Positions 1 through 11,690 of a DNA stretch of 64,000 nt are shown here, piece after piece. The position numbers and the translations under genes were made by a program. The first letter of the stretch is position 1. Each line of letters starts with the position of its first letter. The notes under the pieces are model-generated. The model was not told the DNA's origin. It saw nothing but the letters and a program-made list of their open reading frames with translations, and searched no databases. This DNA is from Variovorax paradoxus (GTDB taxonomy: Bacteria; Pseudomonadota; Gammaproteobacteria; Burkholderiales; Burkholderiaceae_C), in the NCBI RefSeq assembly GCF_009498455.1, contig NZ_CP045644.1, forward strand, positions 7,009,001 to 7,073,000, given 5' to 3'.

Positions 1-1
1 C

Positions 2-259
2 AAGCAATACCGCGAGAAGGCCGACGGCCTTTTCTATTTCAAGCTGCTCGATGCGCGCGGCGAAACCCTTCTGCAAAGCCGTGGATTCGCGTCACCGCAG
101 GAAGCGGGCCGTACCATCGCCGACTTGCAGGCGCAACGCGGCGCGGCGCTCACGGCACTGGCCGCGCAGCTCGAACCGGTCGACGCGCAACAGGCTCGCG
201 CCGCCACCGAGGCGCTGGAGGCACTGGCGGAGGCAACGTCCACCACTCAGGGACATTGA
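2..259 (+). CDS. C-terminal fragment, possible tryptophanyl-tRNA synthetase tail (partial)
   Basis: An open frame enters from the left edge and stops with TGA at 257-259, giving 85 residues. The start is outside the window. The first ~45 residues (KQYREKADGLFYFKLLDARG, then LLQSRGF and a short helix) read like a YegP/DUF1508-type module that grades 'how the sample looks' residues FYFKLLD and LLQS. The rest is an Ala/Gln/Glu-rich helix. From memory, some beta-proteobacterial tryptophanyl-tRNA synthetases end in such a module, so trpS is the best guess. A stand-alone YegP-like protein is the alternative. The coding frame is secure; the identity is not. Confidence 0.5.
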   Translation, partial: KQYREKADGLFYFKLLDARGETLLQSRGFASPQEAGRTIADLQAQRGAALTALAAQLEPVDAQQARAATEALEALAEATSTTQGH

Positions 260-335
260 TCCGGCAACGACCCGCAGGCCATCCGCCTACGGGTGCGACA
301 AGAGAGAAGACGGTGCGATCACAAAGGAAGAAAAC

Positions 336-938
336 ATGAGCATTTATGTCATCGACGACCACCCCCTGATGCGCGACGCGATCGTGATGGTCCTGCGTCG
401 CCTGCGCCCCGCCGAGAACATCGTCGAGCTCGAGCGGCTCGACAAGCTCGCCAGTTCGGTCCAGCAGCGTGGCGCGCCCACCCTTTTCTGCCTGGACCTG
501 AAGCTGCCGGACACCAATGGCGTCTCGGGCGTGATCGCGGTCAAGCAGGTCTATCCGAACGTGCCGATCGCCGTGTATTCGGCGGCCCCGGCTGCCGACA
601 TGGAAGACGCCTGCATCGAGGCCGGCGCTGATACCTACATCGAGAAGTCGGCCAGCTCCAACGAGCTGGCAGCCGCCCTGCGCGGCCTGCTGATGGCCGG
701 GTCGGAAGACGACACCGAAGAGATGCCGGCCGCCAACAGCGGCAAGCTCTCCAAGCGCCAGACCCAGCTGATCGCCATGCTCGACAAGGGCATGAGCAAC
801 CGCGACATCGCGACCGACCTGGAGATCAGCGAACACACGGTGAAGGTGCACCTGTGGCGCCTGTTCCGCCGCCTGGGCGTGAAGAGCCGTACGCAGGCCC
901 TGCACTACGCACGCACGAATGGGCTGCTCTCGGGCTGA
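336..938 (+). CDS. LuxR/NarL-type response regulator
   Basis: This is a 200-residue two-domain response regulator. The receiver domain (about residues 1-120) has the acidic pair D7-D8, the phospho-acceptor D54 in LDLKLPD and K104 in YIEKSAS. The C-terminal LuxR-type HTH (about 138-196) carries SNRDIATDLEISEHTVKVHL. The ATG at 336 is chosen because a Shine-Dalgarno (AAAGGAAG, 323-330) sits just upstream and the receiver starts immediately; an upstream extension would have no homology. It faces a sensor kinase on the opposite strand, tail to tail, which is the obvious partner. The target genes are unknown. Confidence 0.93.
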   Translation: MSIYVIDDHPLMRDAIVMVLRRLRPAENIVELERLDKLASSVQQRGAPTLFCLDLKLPDTNGVSGVIAVKQVYPNVPIAVYSAAPAADMEDACIEAGADTYIEKSASSNELAAALRGLLMAGSEDDTEEMPAANSGKLSKRQTQLIAMLDKGMSNRDIATDLEISEHTVKVHLWRLFRRLGVKSRTQALHYARTNGLLSG

Positions 939-965
939 GCCCGCGAAGCTGCTGGCTTGATCAGG

Positions 966-990
966 AACCGCGCCTCGTGCGCGGTTTTTT
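966..990 (+). terminator. Rho-independent terminator of the response regulator gene
   Basis: AACCGCGC (966-973) pairs perfectly with GCGCGGTT (979-986) around a 5-nt loop and is followed by a T run to 990. It lies 28 bp after the response-regulator stop. There is no T run on the other strand, so it should act on plus-strand transcripts only. Confidence 0.85.
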
Positions 991-1024
991 CATGGGCGGT
1001 GCGAGAGCGCTTGAGGGCGACCGC

Positions 1025-2440
<1,416 letters not shown>

Positions 2441-2491
2441 GGATGCATGACCGCGGTTGATGCGGCCAAACCAGAGAAAGATGGAGACAGA

Positions 2492-2505
2492 CGCCTGCGC
2501 AGGCG
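2492..2505. promoter_or_regulatory. 14-bp perfect palindrome upstream of the kinase gene
   Basis: CGCCTGCGCAGGCG is a perfect 14-bp palindrome in the 198-bp gap between the divergent kinase (start 2440) and the small membrane-protein gene (start 2639). It could be an operator for either gene. In DNA this GC-rich a 14-bp palindrome can also arise by chance, so the call is weak. Nothing else in this gap is clear. Confidence 0.3.
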
Positions 2506-2638
2506 CCAGAAGTTCGCGATCTTAACGGTCTGTCGCCCACGGTTTCGGGAAGTAACCGCAGAAAATCCGCCCTCCCCGCACGCCGGCCCGCCGCGACACC
2601 CCGTTTACCATGCGGGCTGCCGACACACACCGCACCCC

Positions 2639-3040
2639 ATGCTGAACAACATCACCCCTTTCCTCGTCCACTGGGCCATCACCGGCATCTCGCTGTGGGT
2701 GGCCAGCCATCTCTTCAAGGGACTCAAGTTCGACAGCACCGCGGCGCTGATCGTGTCGGCGCTGCTGCTCGGCCTGGCTAACGCGGTCGTCAAGCCGCTG
2801 CTGATCTTCCTCACGCTGCCGCTGACGCTGCTGACCTTCGGCCTGTTCCTGCTGGTCATCAACGCGCTGATGGTCATGCTCGTGGCGGCGCTGGTGAAGG
2901 GCTTCAAGGTGTCGGGCTTCTGGACCGCCCTCTTCGCGAGCATCTTCATCTCGCTGCTGAGCATCCTCATCGGCTCGTTCGTGACCGGCGGCGATCCGGC
3001 CGAGCAGATCCAGATGCCGCAGGGCGGCAACTGGCTCTGA
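2639..3040 (+). CDS. Small four-helix membrane protein, PF04020/YvlD-type ('phage holin family')
   Basis: A 133-residue protein with four hydrophobic helices and short loops, including the family-like segment GLANAVVKPLLIFLTLPLTL (a conserved N..VKP..LP.T pattern). The family is widespread in chromosomes and is often misnamed as phage holin 4; there are no phage genes nearby. The C-terminus (PAEQIQMPQGGNWL) is soluble. The ATG at 2639 is the first in frame before the membrane segment. Its function is unknown; homologues have been linked to envelope stress, which is general knowledge and not shown here. Confidence 0.8.
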   Translation: MLNNITPFLVHWAITGISLWVASHLFKGLKFDSTAALIVSALLLGLANAVVKPLLIFLTLPLTLLTFGLFLLVINALMVMLVAALVKGFKVSGFWTALFASIFISLLSILIGSFVTGGDPAEQIQMPQGGNWL

Positions 3041-3062
3041 GCGGCCAACGGAAGCAGCGCGC

Positions 3063-4427
3063 TCAGCGCTGCGCGCTCGCCATGTAGTCCACCGTCAGCT
3101 GCGACAGCGTGCGCACGCCGATCAGCAGGCTGGCTTCATCGACGAAGAAGCGCGGCGAGTGGTTGGGCTCGGCCTTGGCTGCGTCGCGACCGGGCGGCGT
3201 GGCACCGATCATCACGAACAGGCCGGGCGCCTTCTGCGCGAAGAACGAGAAGTCTTCGCCGCCCGTGCCCTTCGGAATCACGACCGGCTTGGCGCCCGGC
3301 ACGCGCTGCAGGCTGGGCACCATCTGCGCCGTCAGGGCGGCGTCGTTCACGGTGGGCGCGTAGCCGTCGGCCTCGAAGCGGACCTCGGCCGTGCCGCCGC
3401 CGCTTTGCGCGATGTGCGAGGCGGTCTCGCCCATGCGCTTGATGATGAACTGGCGCATCTCGTCGTCGTAGGTGCGCAGCGTGCCGCTCATCTCGACCGC
3501 GTCGGGAATGATGTTGTAGCGCGTGCCCGCGTTGAAGGTGCCCACGCTGAGCACCGACGGCTCCTTGGTCACGTTGACCTGGCGGCTCGCGATGGTCTGG
3601 AAGCCCAGCACGATCTGCGAGCCCAGCACGATCGGGTCGACCCCGCTCCAGGGCTGCGAGCCGTGCGTCTGGCGGCCCTTCACGCTGACCTTGAAGGTGT
3701 CCGAACTCGCGGTGATGGGGCCGGGCTTGTAGCCGATCTGTCCGGTGTTCAGCCCCGAGACCAGGTGCAGGCCGAACACGGCGTCGGGCGTGGGCGCGTC
3801 GAAGGCGCCTTCGGCCAGCATGCGGCGCGCGCCGCCGATCTCGGCGTTGGGCAGCTTCTCCTCGGCCGGCTGGAAGATCAGCTTCACGGTGCCCGGCAAC
3901 TGCGCCTTCATCGAGGCCAGCACCTCGGCCACGCCCATGAGGATCGCCACGTGGCCGTCGTGGCCGCAGGCGTGCATGACATCGACCGTAGCGAAACCCC
4001 ACTGGGCACGGGCCTTGGAGGCGAAGGGCACATCGACCTGCTCCTTCACGGGCAGCGCATCCATGTCGGCGCGCAGCGCCACCACCGGGCCGGGCTTGGC
4101 GCCGCGCAAGGTGGCGACCACGCCGGTCACGGCCACGCCTTCGCGCACCTCGTAACCCAGCGCCTTCAGGTGGGCCGCGACCAATGCGGCGGTGCGCTTT
4201 TCCTGGTTGCCGAGTTCGGGGTGCTGATGGATGTCGCGGCGCCAGTCGATCACCTTCTGCTCGATGGCCTTGGAACGCTCGGCGATCAGCGGGTACAGCG
4301 GCACTGCGGCGGCCGGCGCGGGCGATGCCGCAGCGGCAGGCGCCTCCTGCGCCGAGGCACACAGGGACGAGACGGCAAGAACGATGGGCAGGCACAGGCG
4401 TGCGGCCGGACGGAATCGGTGGGACAT
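3063..4427 (-). CDS. Secreted M20 family amidohydrolase (amidase/peptidase)
   Basis: A 454-residue member of the M20D/IAP amidohydrolase group, which hydrolyses N-acyl amino acids or related amides using two metal ions. Metal-site motifs are HQHPE (67-71), RADMDALPV (119-127), HACGHDGH (152-159, with C154 and H156) and PAEE (187-190). A signal peptide precedes the enzyme (hydrophobic 11-24, then ASAQ), so it should act in the periplasm. The ATG at 4427 is preferred because it gives an intact signal peptide; the frame remains open for 68 codons upstream. It is divergent from a LysR gene 182 bp away, which may control it. The substrate cannot be read from the sequence. Confidence 0.9.
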   Translation of the reverse strand: MSHRFRPAARLCLPIVLAVSSLCASAQEAPAAAASPAPAAAVPLYPLIAERSKAIEQKVIDWRRDIHQHPELGNQEKRTAALVAAHLKALGYEVREGVAVTGVVATLRGAKPGPVVALRADMDALPVKEQVDVPFASKARAQWGFATVDVMHACGHDGHVAILMGVAEVLASMKAQLPGTVKLIFQPAEEKLPNAEIGGARRMLAEGAFDAPTPDAVFGLHLVSGLNTGQIGYKPGPITASSDTFKVSVKGRQTHGSQPWSGVDPIVLGSQIVLGFQTIASRQVNVTKEPSVLSVGTFNAGTRYNIIPDAVEMSGTLRTYDDEMRQFIIKRMGETASHIAQSGGGTAEVRFEADGYAPTVNDAALTAQMVPSLQRVPGAKPVVIPKGTGGEDFSFFAQKAPGLFVMIGATPPGRDAAKAEPNHSPRFFVDEASLLIGVRTLSQLTVDYMASAQR

Positions 4428-4560
4428 GGTGAGGTGTTGTCTGAAAGCGGAAGAAGGGAAGGACCCGCCGGGCGGGAGCCCTTCGTCCGCACGGCCCCAT
4501 CGGGCCGGCAGCCGATGCGCCCTTGTCTGCCGCCCGACCCCCTGAGCGTAGGAAGGCCAC

Positions 4561-4608
4561 CGATTGGCGTCCAATCGCTTTTGCATCAACTGATAATGAT
4601 TGCCTATC
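4561..4608. promoter_or_regulatory. Two dyads between divergent amidohydrolase and LysR genes
   Basis: CGATTGG (4561-4567) and CCAATCG (4571-4577) form a perfect 7-3-7 inverted repeat. A second dyad, GATA (4592-4595) with TATC (4605-4608), contains a T-N11-A arrangement (T4594, A4606) as in classic LysR boxes and abuts the LysR start codon. Divergent promoter regions of LysR regulators usually hold such sites. Assignment to this regulator is inference. Confidence 0.5.
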
Positions 4609-4609
4609 G

Positions 4610-5560
4610 ATGGCTTCCGACACACCCACACCCTCTTCCGTGCTGCACGAGCGGCTGCTCGCGCGCTTGCGCCTGCGCCATCTGAAGCTGATCGACGCGC
4701 TGGCCGCGCACTCGCACCTGCGCCGCGCGGCCGACGCGATCCACATCAGCCAGCCGGCGGCCACGCAGATGCTGCAGGAGGTCGAGAGCCTGATCGACAC
4801 GCCGCTGTTCGAGCGCCACGCGCGCGGCATGCGCATCACCGAGGCCGGGCGCCTGCTGGCGCTGCATGCGCGCATGGTGATCGACGCGATGCAGGTCGCC
4901 AGCGACAGCCTCGCGGCGCTGGCCGCGCAGGAGACCCGCGCACTGCGCATCGGCGCCATCGAGGCGGCCATCGCCAGCGTGCTGCAGCCCGCGCTCAACG
5001 GGCTGCATGCGAAGCACCCCAAGCTGCGCCTGTTCATCGAGGAAGGCAACATCGAACGGCTCACGGTCGGCCTGCGCGCGGGTGCCTTCGATGCCGTGCT
5101 GCTGCGCCAGCCGGCGCGCGTGCCCGACGCCCACCGCTTCGTGCCGCTGCGCAGCGACTCGGTGGTGGTGATCGCCGGCGTCAATCATCCGGCCGCGCAG
5201 CGCAAGCGCCTGCGGCTGCGCGACCTCGCCGACTCGCGCTGGGTGCTGCCGCCGTCGCACTTCGCGGTGCGTCAGGTGATGGAGGCCGCCTGGGCTGCCG
5301 AGCAGATCGTGCCGCGCCCGCACGCCATCCAGGTGCTCACGCCGCAGCTGGTGCGCGCCCTGCTCTCGCAGCCCGACGTGGTGGTGCCGGTGCCTCGCAC
5401 CGTGCTCGACCAGCTCGACCGCTCGGCCGTGGTCGAGCTGCCGCTGCGCATGAACGCGCCCATCGCGCCACTGGGCATCCTGTACCGCAGCGACAACGCG
5501 GTCGGGCCGCTGGTGCTGCTGGTCGACTTCCTGGTCGCGCAGGCGAAAAAGAAGCCGTGA
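4610..5560 (+). CDS. LysR family transcriptional regulator
   Basis: A 316-residue LysR regulator. The winged HTH lies at about residues 20-80 (RRAADAIHISQPAATQMLQE, then ESLIDTPLFERH). The effector-binding domain follows, ending VDFLVAQAKKKP. The ATG at 4610 is chosen: the frame is open from 4523, but the extra 29 residues have no family match and would run through the palindromic operator. It lies between a divergent M20 amidohydrolase and, 198 bp downstream, an RND efflux operon, so either could be its target. The divergent gene is the more usual one. The 5561-5758 gap shows no clear terminator. Confidence 0.92.
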   Translation: MASDTPTPSSVLHERLLARLRLRHLKLIDALAAHSHLRRAADAIHISQPAATQMLQEVESLIDTPLFERHARGMRITEAGRLLALHARMVIDAMQVASDSLAALAAQETRALRIGAIEAAIASVLQPALNGLHAKHPKLRLFIEEGNIERLTVGLRAGAFDAVLLRQPARVPDAHRFVPLRSDSVVVIAGVNHPAAQRKRLRLRDLADSRWVLPPSHFAVRQVMEAAWAAEQIVPRPHAIQVLTPQLVRALLSQPDVVVPVPRTVLDQLDRSAVVELPLRMNAPIAPLGILYRSDNAVGPLVLLVDFLVAQAKKKP

Positions 5561-5758
5561 CAGAAGCCCTGACGGCCACGGGCATCGCCCTGCTTCACAC
5601 CTGCTTAACCGGGCGATAGCACACTCGACCCCACCCGCCGGCCCTTCCCGGGCATGGCACGGTTTCCGCTCTGTAAAGTTCGCCGCCCCCGCGCCGCGGC
5701 ATTGAACTCGACGGCGCGTGCCCGCTCCATCTTTGGCTTTCGTCACTTCTGCCTGTCC

Positions 5759-6979
5759 ATGCCCGTCCACTTCGCCTCCCGTTCCGCCCCGCTCCTCACG
5801 GCCCTGTGCATCGCCGCCGCCCTCGTGGGGTGCTCGCGCACCAACGTGGAGTCTCCGGGCATGGCCAAGGCGGCCCCCGAGAAAGAAGTCGGCATCGTCA
5901 CGCTGAAGTCCGAAGTGCTGGCCCTGAGCACCGAGCTGCCCGGTCGCACCGCCGCCCCGGTCATCGCCGAGATCCGCCCGCAGGTCGGCGGCATCCTCAA
6001 GGAAAGGCTCTTCACCGAAGGCTCGCAGGTCAAGGCCGGCCAGGTGCTCTACCAGCTCGACCCGGCCTCGCTGCAGGCGGCGCATGCGAGCGCGCAGGCC
6101 AGCGCGCGCAAGGCCGAGTCGGCCCTGGCCACGGCCCGCACCGTGGCCAAGCGCAATGCCGAGCTGGTGAAGATCGACGCCATCAGCCGCCAGGTGTTCG
6201 ATGAAACCCAGGCCGCCGCGCAGCAGGCCGAAGCCGACCTCGGCGTGGCGCGCGCCGCCGAGCAGACCGCGCGCATCCAGCTGGGCTACACCCGCATCAC
6301 CTCGCCGATCACCGGCTGGGCAGAGCTCTCGACCGTGACCCCGGGCGCGCTGGTCACCGCCAACCAAGCGGCCGCCATGACCACCGTGCAGCAGCTCGAC
6401 CCGATCCATGTGCACGTCACGCAGTCGAGCAGCGAACTCTTGCGCCTGAAGCGCGAGCTCGCCAGCGGCCGGCTGCAGCGCGCCAGCGAGGCCGAGGCAC
6501 GCATCCAGCTGCTGCTCGAAGACGGCAGCCCCTACCCGCACGCCGGGCGCCTCACCTTCAGCGGCGTGACGGTCGATGCCGGCACCGGCAGCGTCACGCT
6601 GCGCGCCGTGGTGCCCAACCCCGACAAGCTGCTGATGCCCGGCATGTACGTGCGCGCCGTCTTGCAAGAGGGCGTGAACGACGCCGCCCTGCTCGTGCCG
6701 CAACAGGCCGTCACGCGCGCGCCCGACGGCAGTGCCTCCACGCTGGTGATCGATGCCGACAACAAGGTCGAGAAGCGCCCCATCCGCATCGGCCGCGCCA
6801 TCGGCACGCGCTGGCAGGTGATCGACGGCCTGGTCGCGGGCGACCGCGTGCTCATGGAAGGCTCGCAGCGCGTGAAGGTGGGCGACAAGGTGCGCACGGT
6901 CGACCTGGGCGCCCGTCCCGCCAGCGCTGCCATCGCGAGCGCCAAGCCCGACGCTGCTTCCACCACCCTCGCGCGCTGA
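5759..6979 (+). CDS. RND efflux periplasmic adaptor lipoprotein (AcrA/MexA type)
   Basis: A 406-residue membrane-fusion protein linking an inner-membrane RND pump to its outer-membrane channel. It has a lipoprotein signal with the lipobox LVGC near residue 20, the biotinyl-lipoyl half motifs (RPQVGG; YTRITSPITGW), an alpha-hairpin (about 100-170) and beta-barrel domains. The ATG at 5759 is preferred over the upstream open frame because it places the signal peptide at the N-terminus. It is the first gene of a three-gene operon; the pump follows after 9 bp. Substrates (solvents, dyes, antibiotics) cannot be deduced. Confidence 0.94.
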   Translation: MPVHFASRSAPLLTALCIAAALVGCSRTNVESPGMAKAAPEKEVGIVTLKSEVLALSTELPGRTAAPVIAEIRPQVGGILKERLFTEGSQVKAGQVLYQLDPASLQAAHASAQASARKAESALATARTVAKRNAELVKIDAISRQVFDETQAAAQQAEADLGVARAAEQTARIQLGYTRITSPITGWAELSTVTPGALVTANQAAAMTTVQQLDPIHVHVTQSSSELLRLKRELASGRLQRASEAEARIQLLLEDGSPYPHAGRLTFSGVTVDAGTGSVTLRAVVPNPDKLLMPGMYVRAVLQEGVNDAALLVPQQAVTRAPDGSASTLVIDADNKVEKRPIRIGRAIGTRWQVIDGLVAGDRVLMEGSQRVKVGDKVRTVDLGARPASAAIASAKPDAASTTLAR

Positions 6980-6988
6980 GGCCACGCC

Positions 6989-9900
6989 ATGGCCCAGTTC
7001 TTCATCGACCGCCCCATCTTCGCGTGGGTGCTTTCCATCGTCGTCATGCTCGCCGGCCTGATGGCCATTCGCACGCTGCCGCTCGAGCAGTACCCCGACA
7101 TCGCGCCGCCGCGCGTGTCCATCGGCGCCACCTACACCGGCGCCTCGGCCAAGACGGTCGAAGACTCCGTCACCCAGGTCATCGAACAGCAGATGAAGGG
7201 GCTGGACAACCTGCTGTACATGCAGTCGACCAGCAACTCGTCGGGGCAGGCGCGGCTGTCGCTCACCTTCGACGCGGGCACCAACATCGACGTGGCCCAG
7301 ATGCAGGTGCAGAACAAGCTGCAGCAGGCCATGTCCCGCCTGCCGCAGCAGGTGCAAAGCCGCGGCGTCACCGTCACCAAGGGCGGCAACGACTTCCTCA
7401 TGATCGTCTCGATGTTCTCCGGCGACGGCAGTGCCTCGGCGGTGGACGTGGGCGACTTCATCAGCAGCAACCTCGTCGACGTCATCAGCCGCATCGACGG
7501 CGTGGGCGAAGTGCAGACCCTGGGCACCGGCTACGCCATGCGCCTGTGGCTCGACCCCGACAAGCTGCGCAAGTACGCGCTCATGCCTTCCGACGTGGGC
7601 AGCGCCATCACCGCGCAGAACGCGCAGGTCTCGGCCGGCCAGCTCGGCGCGCTGCCGGCCATTGCGCAGCAGCAGCTCAACGCCACCATCACCGCGCGCA
7701 GCAAGCTGAAGACGGTCGAGGAGTTCGAGAACGTGGTGCTGCGCGCCACGCCCGACGGTGCCGTGGTGCGCCTGAGAGACGTGGCCCGTATCGAGCTGGG
7801 CGCCGAGAACCTCACGGTGCGTTCGGTGCTGAGCGGCCGCCCAGGCGCCGGCATGGGCATCGTGCTGGCCGATGGCGCCAACGCGGTGCAGGTGGCCGAG
7901 GCGGTGAAGGCCAAGGTGGCCGAACTGCAGCCGCTCTTTCCCAACCAGATGCAGACCTTCGTGAGCTACGACACCACGCCCTTCGTGAGCGCGTCGATCG
8001 ACGAGGTGGTGAAGGCGCTGGCAGAAGCCATGCTGCTGGTCGTGCTGGTCATGTACATCTTTCTGCAGAACTTCCGCGCCACGCTGATCCCGGCCATTGC
8101 GGTGCCGGTGGTGCTGCTGGGCACCTTCGGCGTGCTGTCGATGGCCGGCTACTCGATCAACACGCTCACGATGTTCGGCATGGTGCTGGCCATCGGCCTG
8201 CTGGTGGACGACGCCATCGTGGTGGTGGAAAACGTCGAGCGCGTGATGCACGAGGAAGGCCTCTCGCCCAAGGAGGCCACGCGCAAGTCGATGGCCGAGA
8301 TCACGCCTGCGCTGATCGGCATCGCGCTGGTGCTGTCGGCCGTGTTCATCCCCATGGCCTTCTTCGGCGGCTCGACCGGCGTGATCTACCGCCAGTTCTC
8401 GATCACCATCGTCTCGGCCATGGCGCTGTCGGTGTTCGTGGCGCTCACGCTCACGCCCGCGCTGTGCGCCACGTTGCTGAAGCCCGTTGCCAAGGGCGGC
8501 CATGCAGAACCCCGCAAGGGCGTGCTGGGCATGGTCGACCGCTTCTTCGCGGGCTTCAATCGCACCTTCGACAAGGGCGCCGACCGCTACCAGGGCGTGG
8601 TCGGCGGCATCATGCGGCGCGGCAAGCGCAGCCTCGTGGTGTACCTGCTCATCGCGGCCGTGATGGCGCTGCTGTTCATGCGCCTGCCCACGTCCTTCCT
8701 GCCCGATGAAGACCAGGCCTTCCTGCAGGTGCAGGTGACGCTGCCGCCGGGCGCGTCCGATGCGCGGCTGCAGCCGGTGGTCGCGCAGATGCAGGACTAC
8801 TTCACCAAGCAGCCCGAGGTGGTGAGCGTGAACGTGATCACCGGGCAGAACGGCGACCAGAGTTCGGCACGCGCCTTCGTGAAGCTCAAAGACTGGGCCG
8901 AGCGCGAAGGCGCCGGCCAGTCGGCCGCCGAACTCGCGCGGCGCGCCAACAAGGAACTCTCGACGATCCGCGACGCGCGCATCTTCGTGCTGCTGCCGCC
9001 GGCGGTACGCGGGCTCGGCGCCAACGCGGGCTTCAACTTCCACCTGAAGGACATCAACGGGCTGGGCCACGACGCGCTCGTGAAGGCGCGCGACCAGCTC
9101 ATCGACCTGCTCTCCAAGCGGCCCGAAGTCGCGAACGTGCGCAGCAACAACCTGGACGACACGCCGCAGTTCGCGGTGGACATCGACGACGCGCGCGCCG
9201 GTGCATCGAGCCTGGCCACGTCCGACATCGACAGCACGCTCTCCAGCGCCATGGGCGGCACCTACATCAACGACTTTCTGGACAACGGCCGCGTCAAGCG
9301 CGTGTACATGCAGGGCGACACCGCCTTCCGCATGCTGCCCACCGACATCGACCGCTGGAGCGTGCGCAACAGCCTGGGCCAGATGGTGCCGTTCCCGGCG
9401 TTCTCGAGCTCGCGCTGGACGTACGGCTCTCCGCAGCTGCAGCGCTACAACGGCAGCCCCAGCTACGAGTTCGTGGGTGATGCCGCGCCCGGCGTCAGCT
9501 CGGGCGTCGCGATGGCCGCCGTCGACGAAGTGATGAAGCAGATGCCCGCCGGCATCGGCTACGAATGGACCGGCGCCTCGTTCCAGGAACGCCTGTCAGG
9601 CGCGCAGGCGCCGCTGCTCTACGCCATCTCGATCCTGTTCGTGTTCCTGTGTCTTGCCGCCCTGTACGAGAGCTGGTCGGTGCCGTTCTCGGTGATCCTC
9701 GTGGTGCCGCTGGGCATCGTCGGCGCGCTGCTGTTCACCAGCCTGCGCGGCCTGAGCAACGACGTGTACTTCCAGGTCGGCCTGCTGACCACCGTGGGCC
9801 TGTCGTCGAAGAACGCGATCCTGATCGTCGAGTTCGCCAAGCAGCTGCAGGAGCAAGGCAAGGGCGTGATCGAAGCCACGCTGGAAGCCGTGCGCCTGCG

Positions 9901-10150
9901 GCTGCGCCCCATCCTCATGACCTCGCTGGCCTTCGGCTTCGGCGTGCTGCCGCTCGCCATCGGCACCGGCGCGGGCGCAGGCGGACGCCACTCGATCGGC
10001 ACCGCGGTGCTCGGCGGCATGGTGGTCGGCACGGCGCTGGGCATCTTCTTCGTGCCGCTGTTCTTCGCATTGATTCGCGGCTGGCTGGAAGGCCGACGCA
10101 AGCCAGCCGAAGCACCAGAGGCCTTGCCCGCAGAACAGGGAGCGCAATGA
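6989..10150 (+). CDS. RND multidrug efflux pump, HAE1 family (AcrB/MexB type)
   Basis: A 1053-residue proton-driven inner-membrane transporter, the usual length for HAE1 pumps. It opens with the family N-terminus ([16 protein letters not shown]) and the porter sequence [10 protein letters not shown]. The proton-relay aspartate pair sits in TM4 ([13 protein letters not shown]), and the conserved lysine occurs in TM10 (VEFAKQ). Twelve transmembrane helices and two large periplasmic loops are evident. Its stop codon overlaps the start of the outer-membrane channel gene by 4 bp, so the two are translationally coupled. It is a typical complete tripartite system. Confidence 0.96.
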   Translation: MAQFFIDRPIFAWVLSIVVMLAGLMAIRTLPLEQYPDIAPPRVSIGATYTGASAKTVEDSVTQVIEQQMKGLDNLLYMQSTSNSSGQARLSLTFDAGTNIDVAQMQVQNKLQQAMSRLPQQVQSRGVTVTKGGNDFLMIVSMFSGDGSASAVDVGDFISSNLVDVISRIDGVGEVQTLGTGYAMRLWLDPDKLRKYALMPSDVGSAITAQNAQVSAGQLGALPAIAQQQLNATITARSKLKTVEEFENVVLRATPDGAVVRLRDVARIELGAENLTVRSVLSGRPGAGMGIVLADGANAVQVAEAVKAKVAELQPLFPNQMQTFVSYDTTPFVSASIDEVVKALAEAMLLVVLVMYIFLQNFRATLIPAIAVPVVLLGTFGVLSMAGYSINTLTMFGMVLAIGLLVDDAIVVVENVERVMHEEGLSPKEATRKSMAEITPALIGIALVLSAVFIPMAFFGGSTGVIYRQFSITIVSAMALSVFVALTLTPALCATLLKPVAKGGHAEPRKGVLGMVDRFFAGFNRTFDKGADRYQGVVGGIMRRGKRSLVVYLLIAAVMALLFMRLPTSFLPDEDQAFLQVQVTLPPGASDARLQPVVAQMQDYFTKQPEVVSVNVITGQNGDQSSARAFVKLKDWAEREGAGQSAAELARRANKELSTIRDARIFVLLPPAVRGLGANAGFNFHLKDINGLGHDALVKARDQLIDLLSKRPEVANVRSNNLDDTPQFAVDIDDARAGASSLATSDIDSTLSSAMGGTYINDFLDNGRVKRVYMQGDTAFRMLPTDIDRWSVRNSLGQMVPFPAFSSSRWTYGSPQLQRYNGSPSYEFVGDAAPGVSSGVAMAAVDEVMKQMPAGIGYEWTGASFQERLSGAQAPLLYAISILFVFLCLAALYESWSVPFSVILVVPLGIVGALLFTSLRGLSNDVYFQVGLLTTVGLSSKNAILIVEFAKQLQEQGKGVIEATLEAVRLRLRPILMTSLAFGFGVLPLAIGTGAGAGGRHSIGTAVLGGMVVGTALGIFFVPLFFALIRGWLEGRRKPAEAPEALPAEQGAQ

Positions 10151-11604
10151 TGATTCGCTCCACCCTGCCCCGCCTTCCCCTGCGCGCACTGGCCTGTGCC
10201 GCCATGGCCTCGGCCGTGCTCGCGGGCTGCGTCAACCTCGCACCCGCGTATGAAACGCCCGCCTCGCCGGTGCCCGCTGCGCTGCCCTCGGCCGGCGTCA
10301 CCGCCGCCACGCCGCTGGACATTGGCTGGCGCGACTTCTTCGTCGACAAGCAGCTGCAAGGCGTGATCGAACTCGCGCTCGCGAACAACCGCGACCTGCG
10401 TGTGGCGGCGCTCAACATCGAGCGTGCGCGCGCCCAGTACGGCATCGCGCGGGCCGACCTGTTCCCCACCGTCAACGCCGGTGCAAGCGGCACGCGCGCG
10501 CGCACGCCGGGCAGCCTGTCGACCAGTGGCGAATCGCGCATCGCCTCGCAGTACAGCGCCAACCTCGGCATGACGGCCTACGAGCTCGACCTGTTCGGGC
10601 GCGTGCGCAACCTCGGCGACTCGGCGCTGCAGAGCTACTTCCAGACCGAGGAAACGCAACGCAGCACGCAGATCAGCCTGGTGGCCTCGGTCGCCACCGC
10701 GTGGCTGCAACTGGCCGCCGACGAACAGCGCCTGCAACTCGCGCGCAGCACGCTCGAGAGCCAGCGCAAATCCTTCGAGCTGGTGCAGCGCAGCCATGCG
10801 CTCGGTGCGCAGTCGGGCCTTGCGCTGGCGCAATCGCAAAGCACGGTCGATGCCGCGCGCGCCGACGCCGCAGCCTTCGACAGCCAGGTCGAGCAAGACC
10901 GCAACGCGCTCGCGCTGCTGGTCGGCGCCACGCCGCCACCCGAGCTGCTGCCGACCGCCGCGACCACCGCCGACGTGGCGCAACTGCTCGTGCCGCCGGC
11001 CGGCCTGTCGTCGAGCGTGCTGCAGCAGCGCCCCGACGTGCGCGCCGCCGAGCACGCGCTGCGTGCGAGCAATGCCGACATCGGCGCAGCACGCGCAGCT
11101 TTTTTCCCGCGCATCGCACTCACGGCCTCGGCCGGCACCGCGAGCAGCACCCTCTCGGGCCTGTTCACCAGCGGCAGCAAGGCCTGGAGCTTCGCACCGT
11201 CGATCAGCGTGCCGATCTTCGACGGCGGCGCTAACCGCGCCAACCTGCAGGTCGCGCAGGCGCAGCAGAAGATCCAGATCGCCACCTACGAGAAGGCCGT
11301 GCAGACCGCCTTCCGCGAAGTGGCCGATGCGCTGGCCGAACGCCGCACGCTGGCCGAGCGCCTCGACGCCCAGCGCTCGCTGCGCAACGCCACCGCACGC
11401 AGCTTCGAGCTCTCGCAGGCACTCTTCAAGAGCGGCGCCGCCAACTACCTCGACGTGCTGGACGCGCAGCGCAGCGACTATGCGGCGCAGCAGACGCTGA
11501 TCGGTCTGCAGCTCACGGAGCAGACGAACCGGCTGGCGATCTACAAGGCGCTGGGGGGTGGGTGGAGCGAAGTGGGAACGGCCAAAAAAGAAAACGGTGC
11601 CTGA
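10147..11604 (+). CDS. RND outer-membrane channel, NodT/OprM family lipoprotein
   Basis: A 485-residue TolC-like channel lipoprotein with the lipobox VLAGC (about residues 19-23) and two OEP repeats (about 65-260 and 275-470). Typical motifs are [24 protein letters not shown] and YLDVLDAQR. The start ATG at 10147 overlaps the pump's TGA; a second ATG three bases on is equivalent. It completes the adaptor-pump-channel operon. The last codons run into a low-complexity stretch, and no clear terminator is visible before the next, oppositely oriented gene. Confidence 0.94.
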   Translation: MMIRSTLPRLPLRALACAAMASAVLAGCVNLAPAYETPASPVPAALPSAGVTAATPLDIGWRDFFVDKQLQGVIELALANNRDLRVAALNIERARAQYGIARADLFPTVNAGASGTRARTPGSLSTSGESRIASQYSANLGMTAYELDLFGRVRNLGDSALQSYFQTEETQRSTQISLVASVATAWLQLAADEQRLQLARSTLESQRKSFELVQRSHALGAQSGLALAQSQSTVDAARADAAAFDSQVEQDRNALALLVGATPPPELLPTAATTADVAQLLVPPAGLSSSVLQQRPDVRAAEHALRASNADIGAARAAFFPRIALTASAGTASSTLSGLFTSGSKAWSFAPSISVPIFDGGANRANLQVAQAQQKIQIATYEKAVQTAFREVADALAERRTLAERLDAQRSLRNATARSFELSQALFKSGAANYLDVLDAQRSDYAAQQTLIGLQLTEQTNRLAIYKALGGGWSEVGTAKKENGA

Positions 11605-11690
11605 GGAACGCTGCGCCACGCCTCGAGGGAGAAATGAGAGCTGGCGTCGAGCGCGCACTCATGGTGCCTGGCTGGGCCTGGTACGTGAGG

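Noticed and set aside
2639..3040. Phage holin, hence a prophage remnant
   Set aside because: The PF04020 family is a chromosomal membrane-protein family; no other phage gene, att site or tRNA is nearby.
4604..9070. A 1488-codon open frame on the minus strand across the LysR and RND genes
   Set aside because: It is antisense to genes with clear family motifs. Its translation is low-complexity (His, Arg, Gly, Asp rich), the usual third-position shadow in high-GC DNA.
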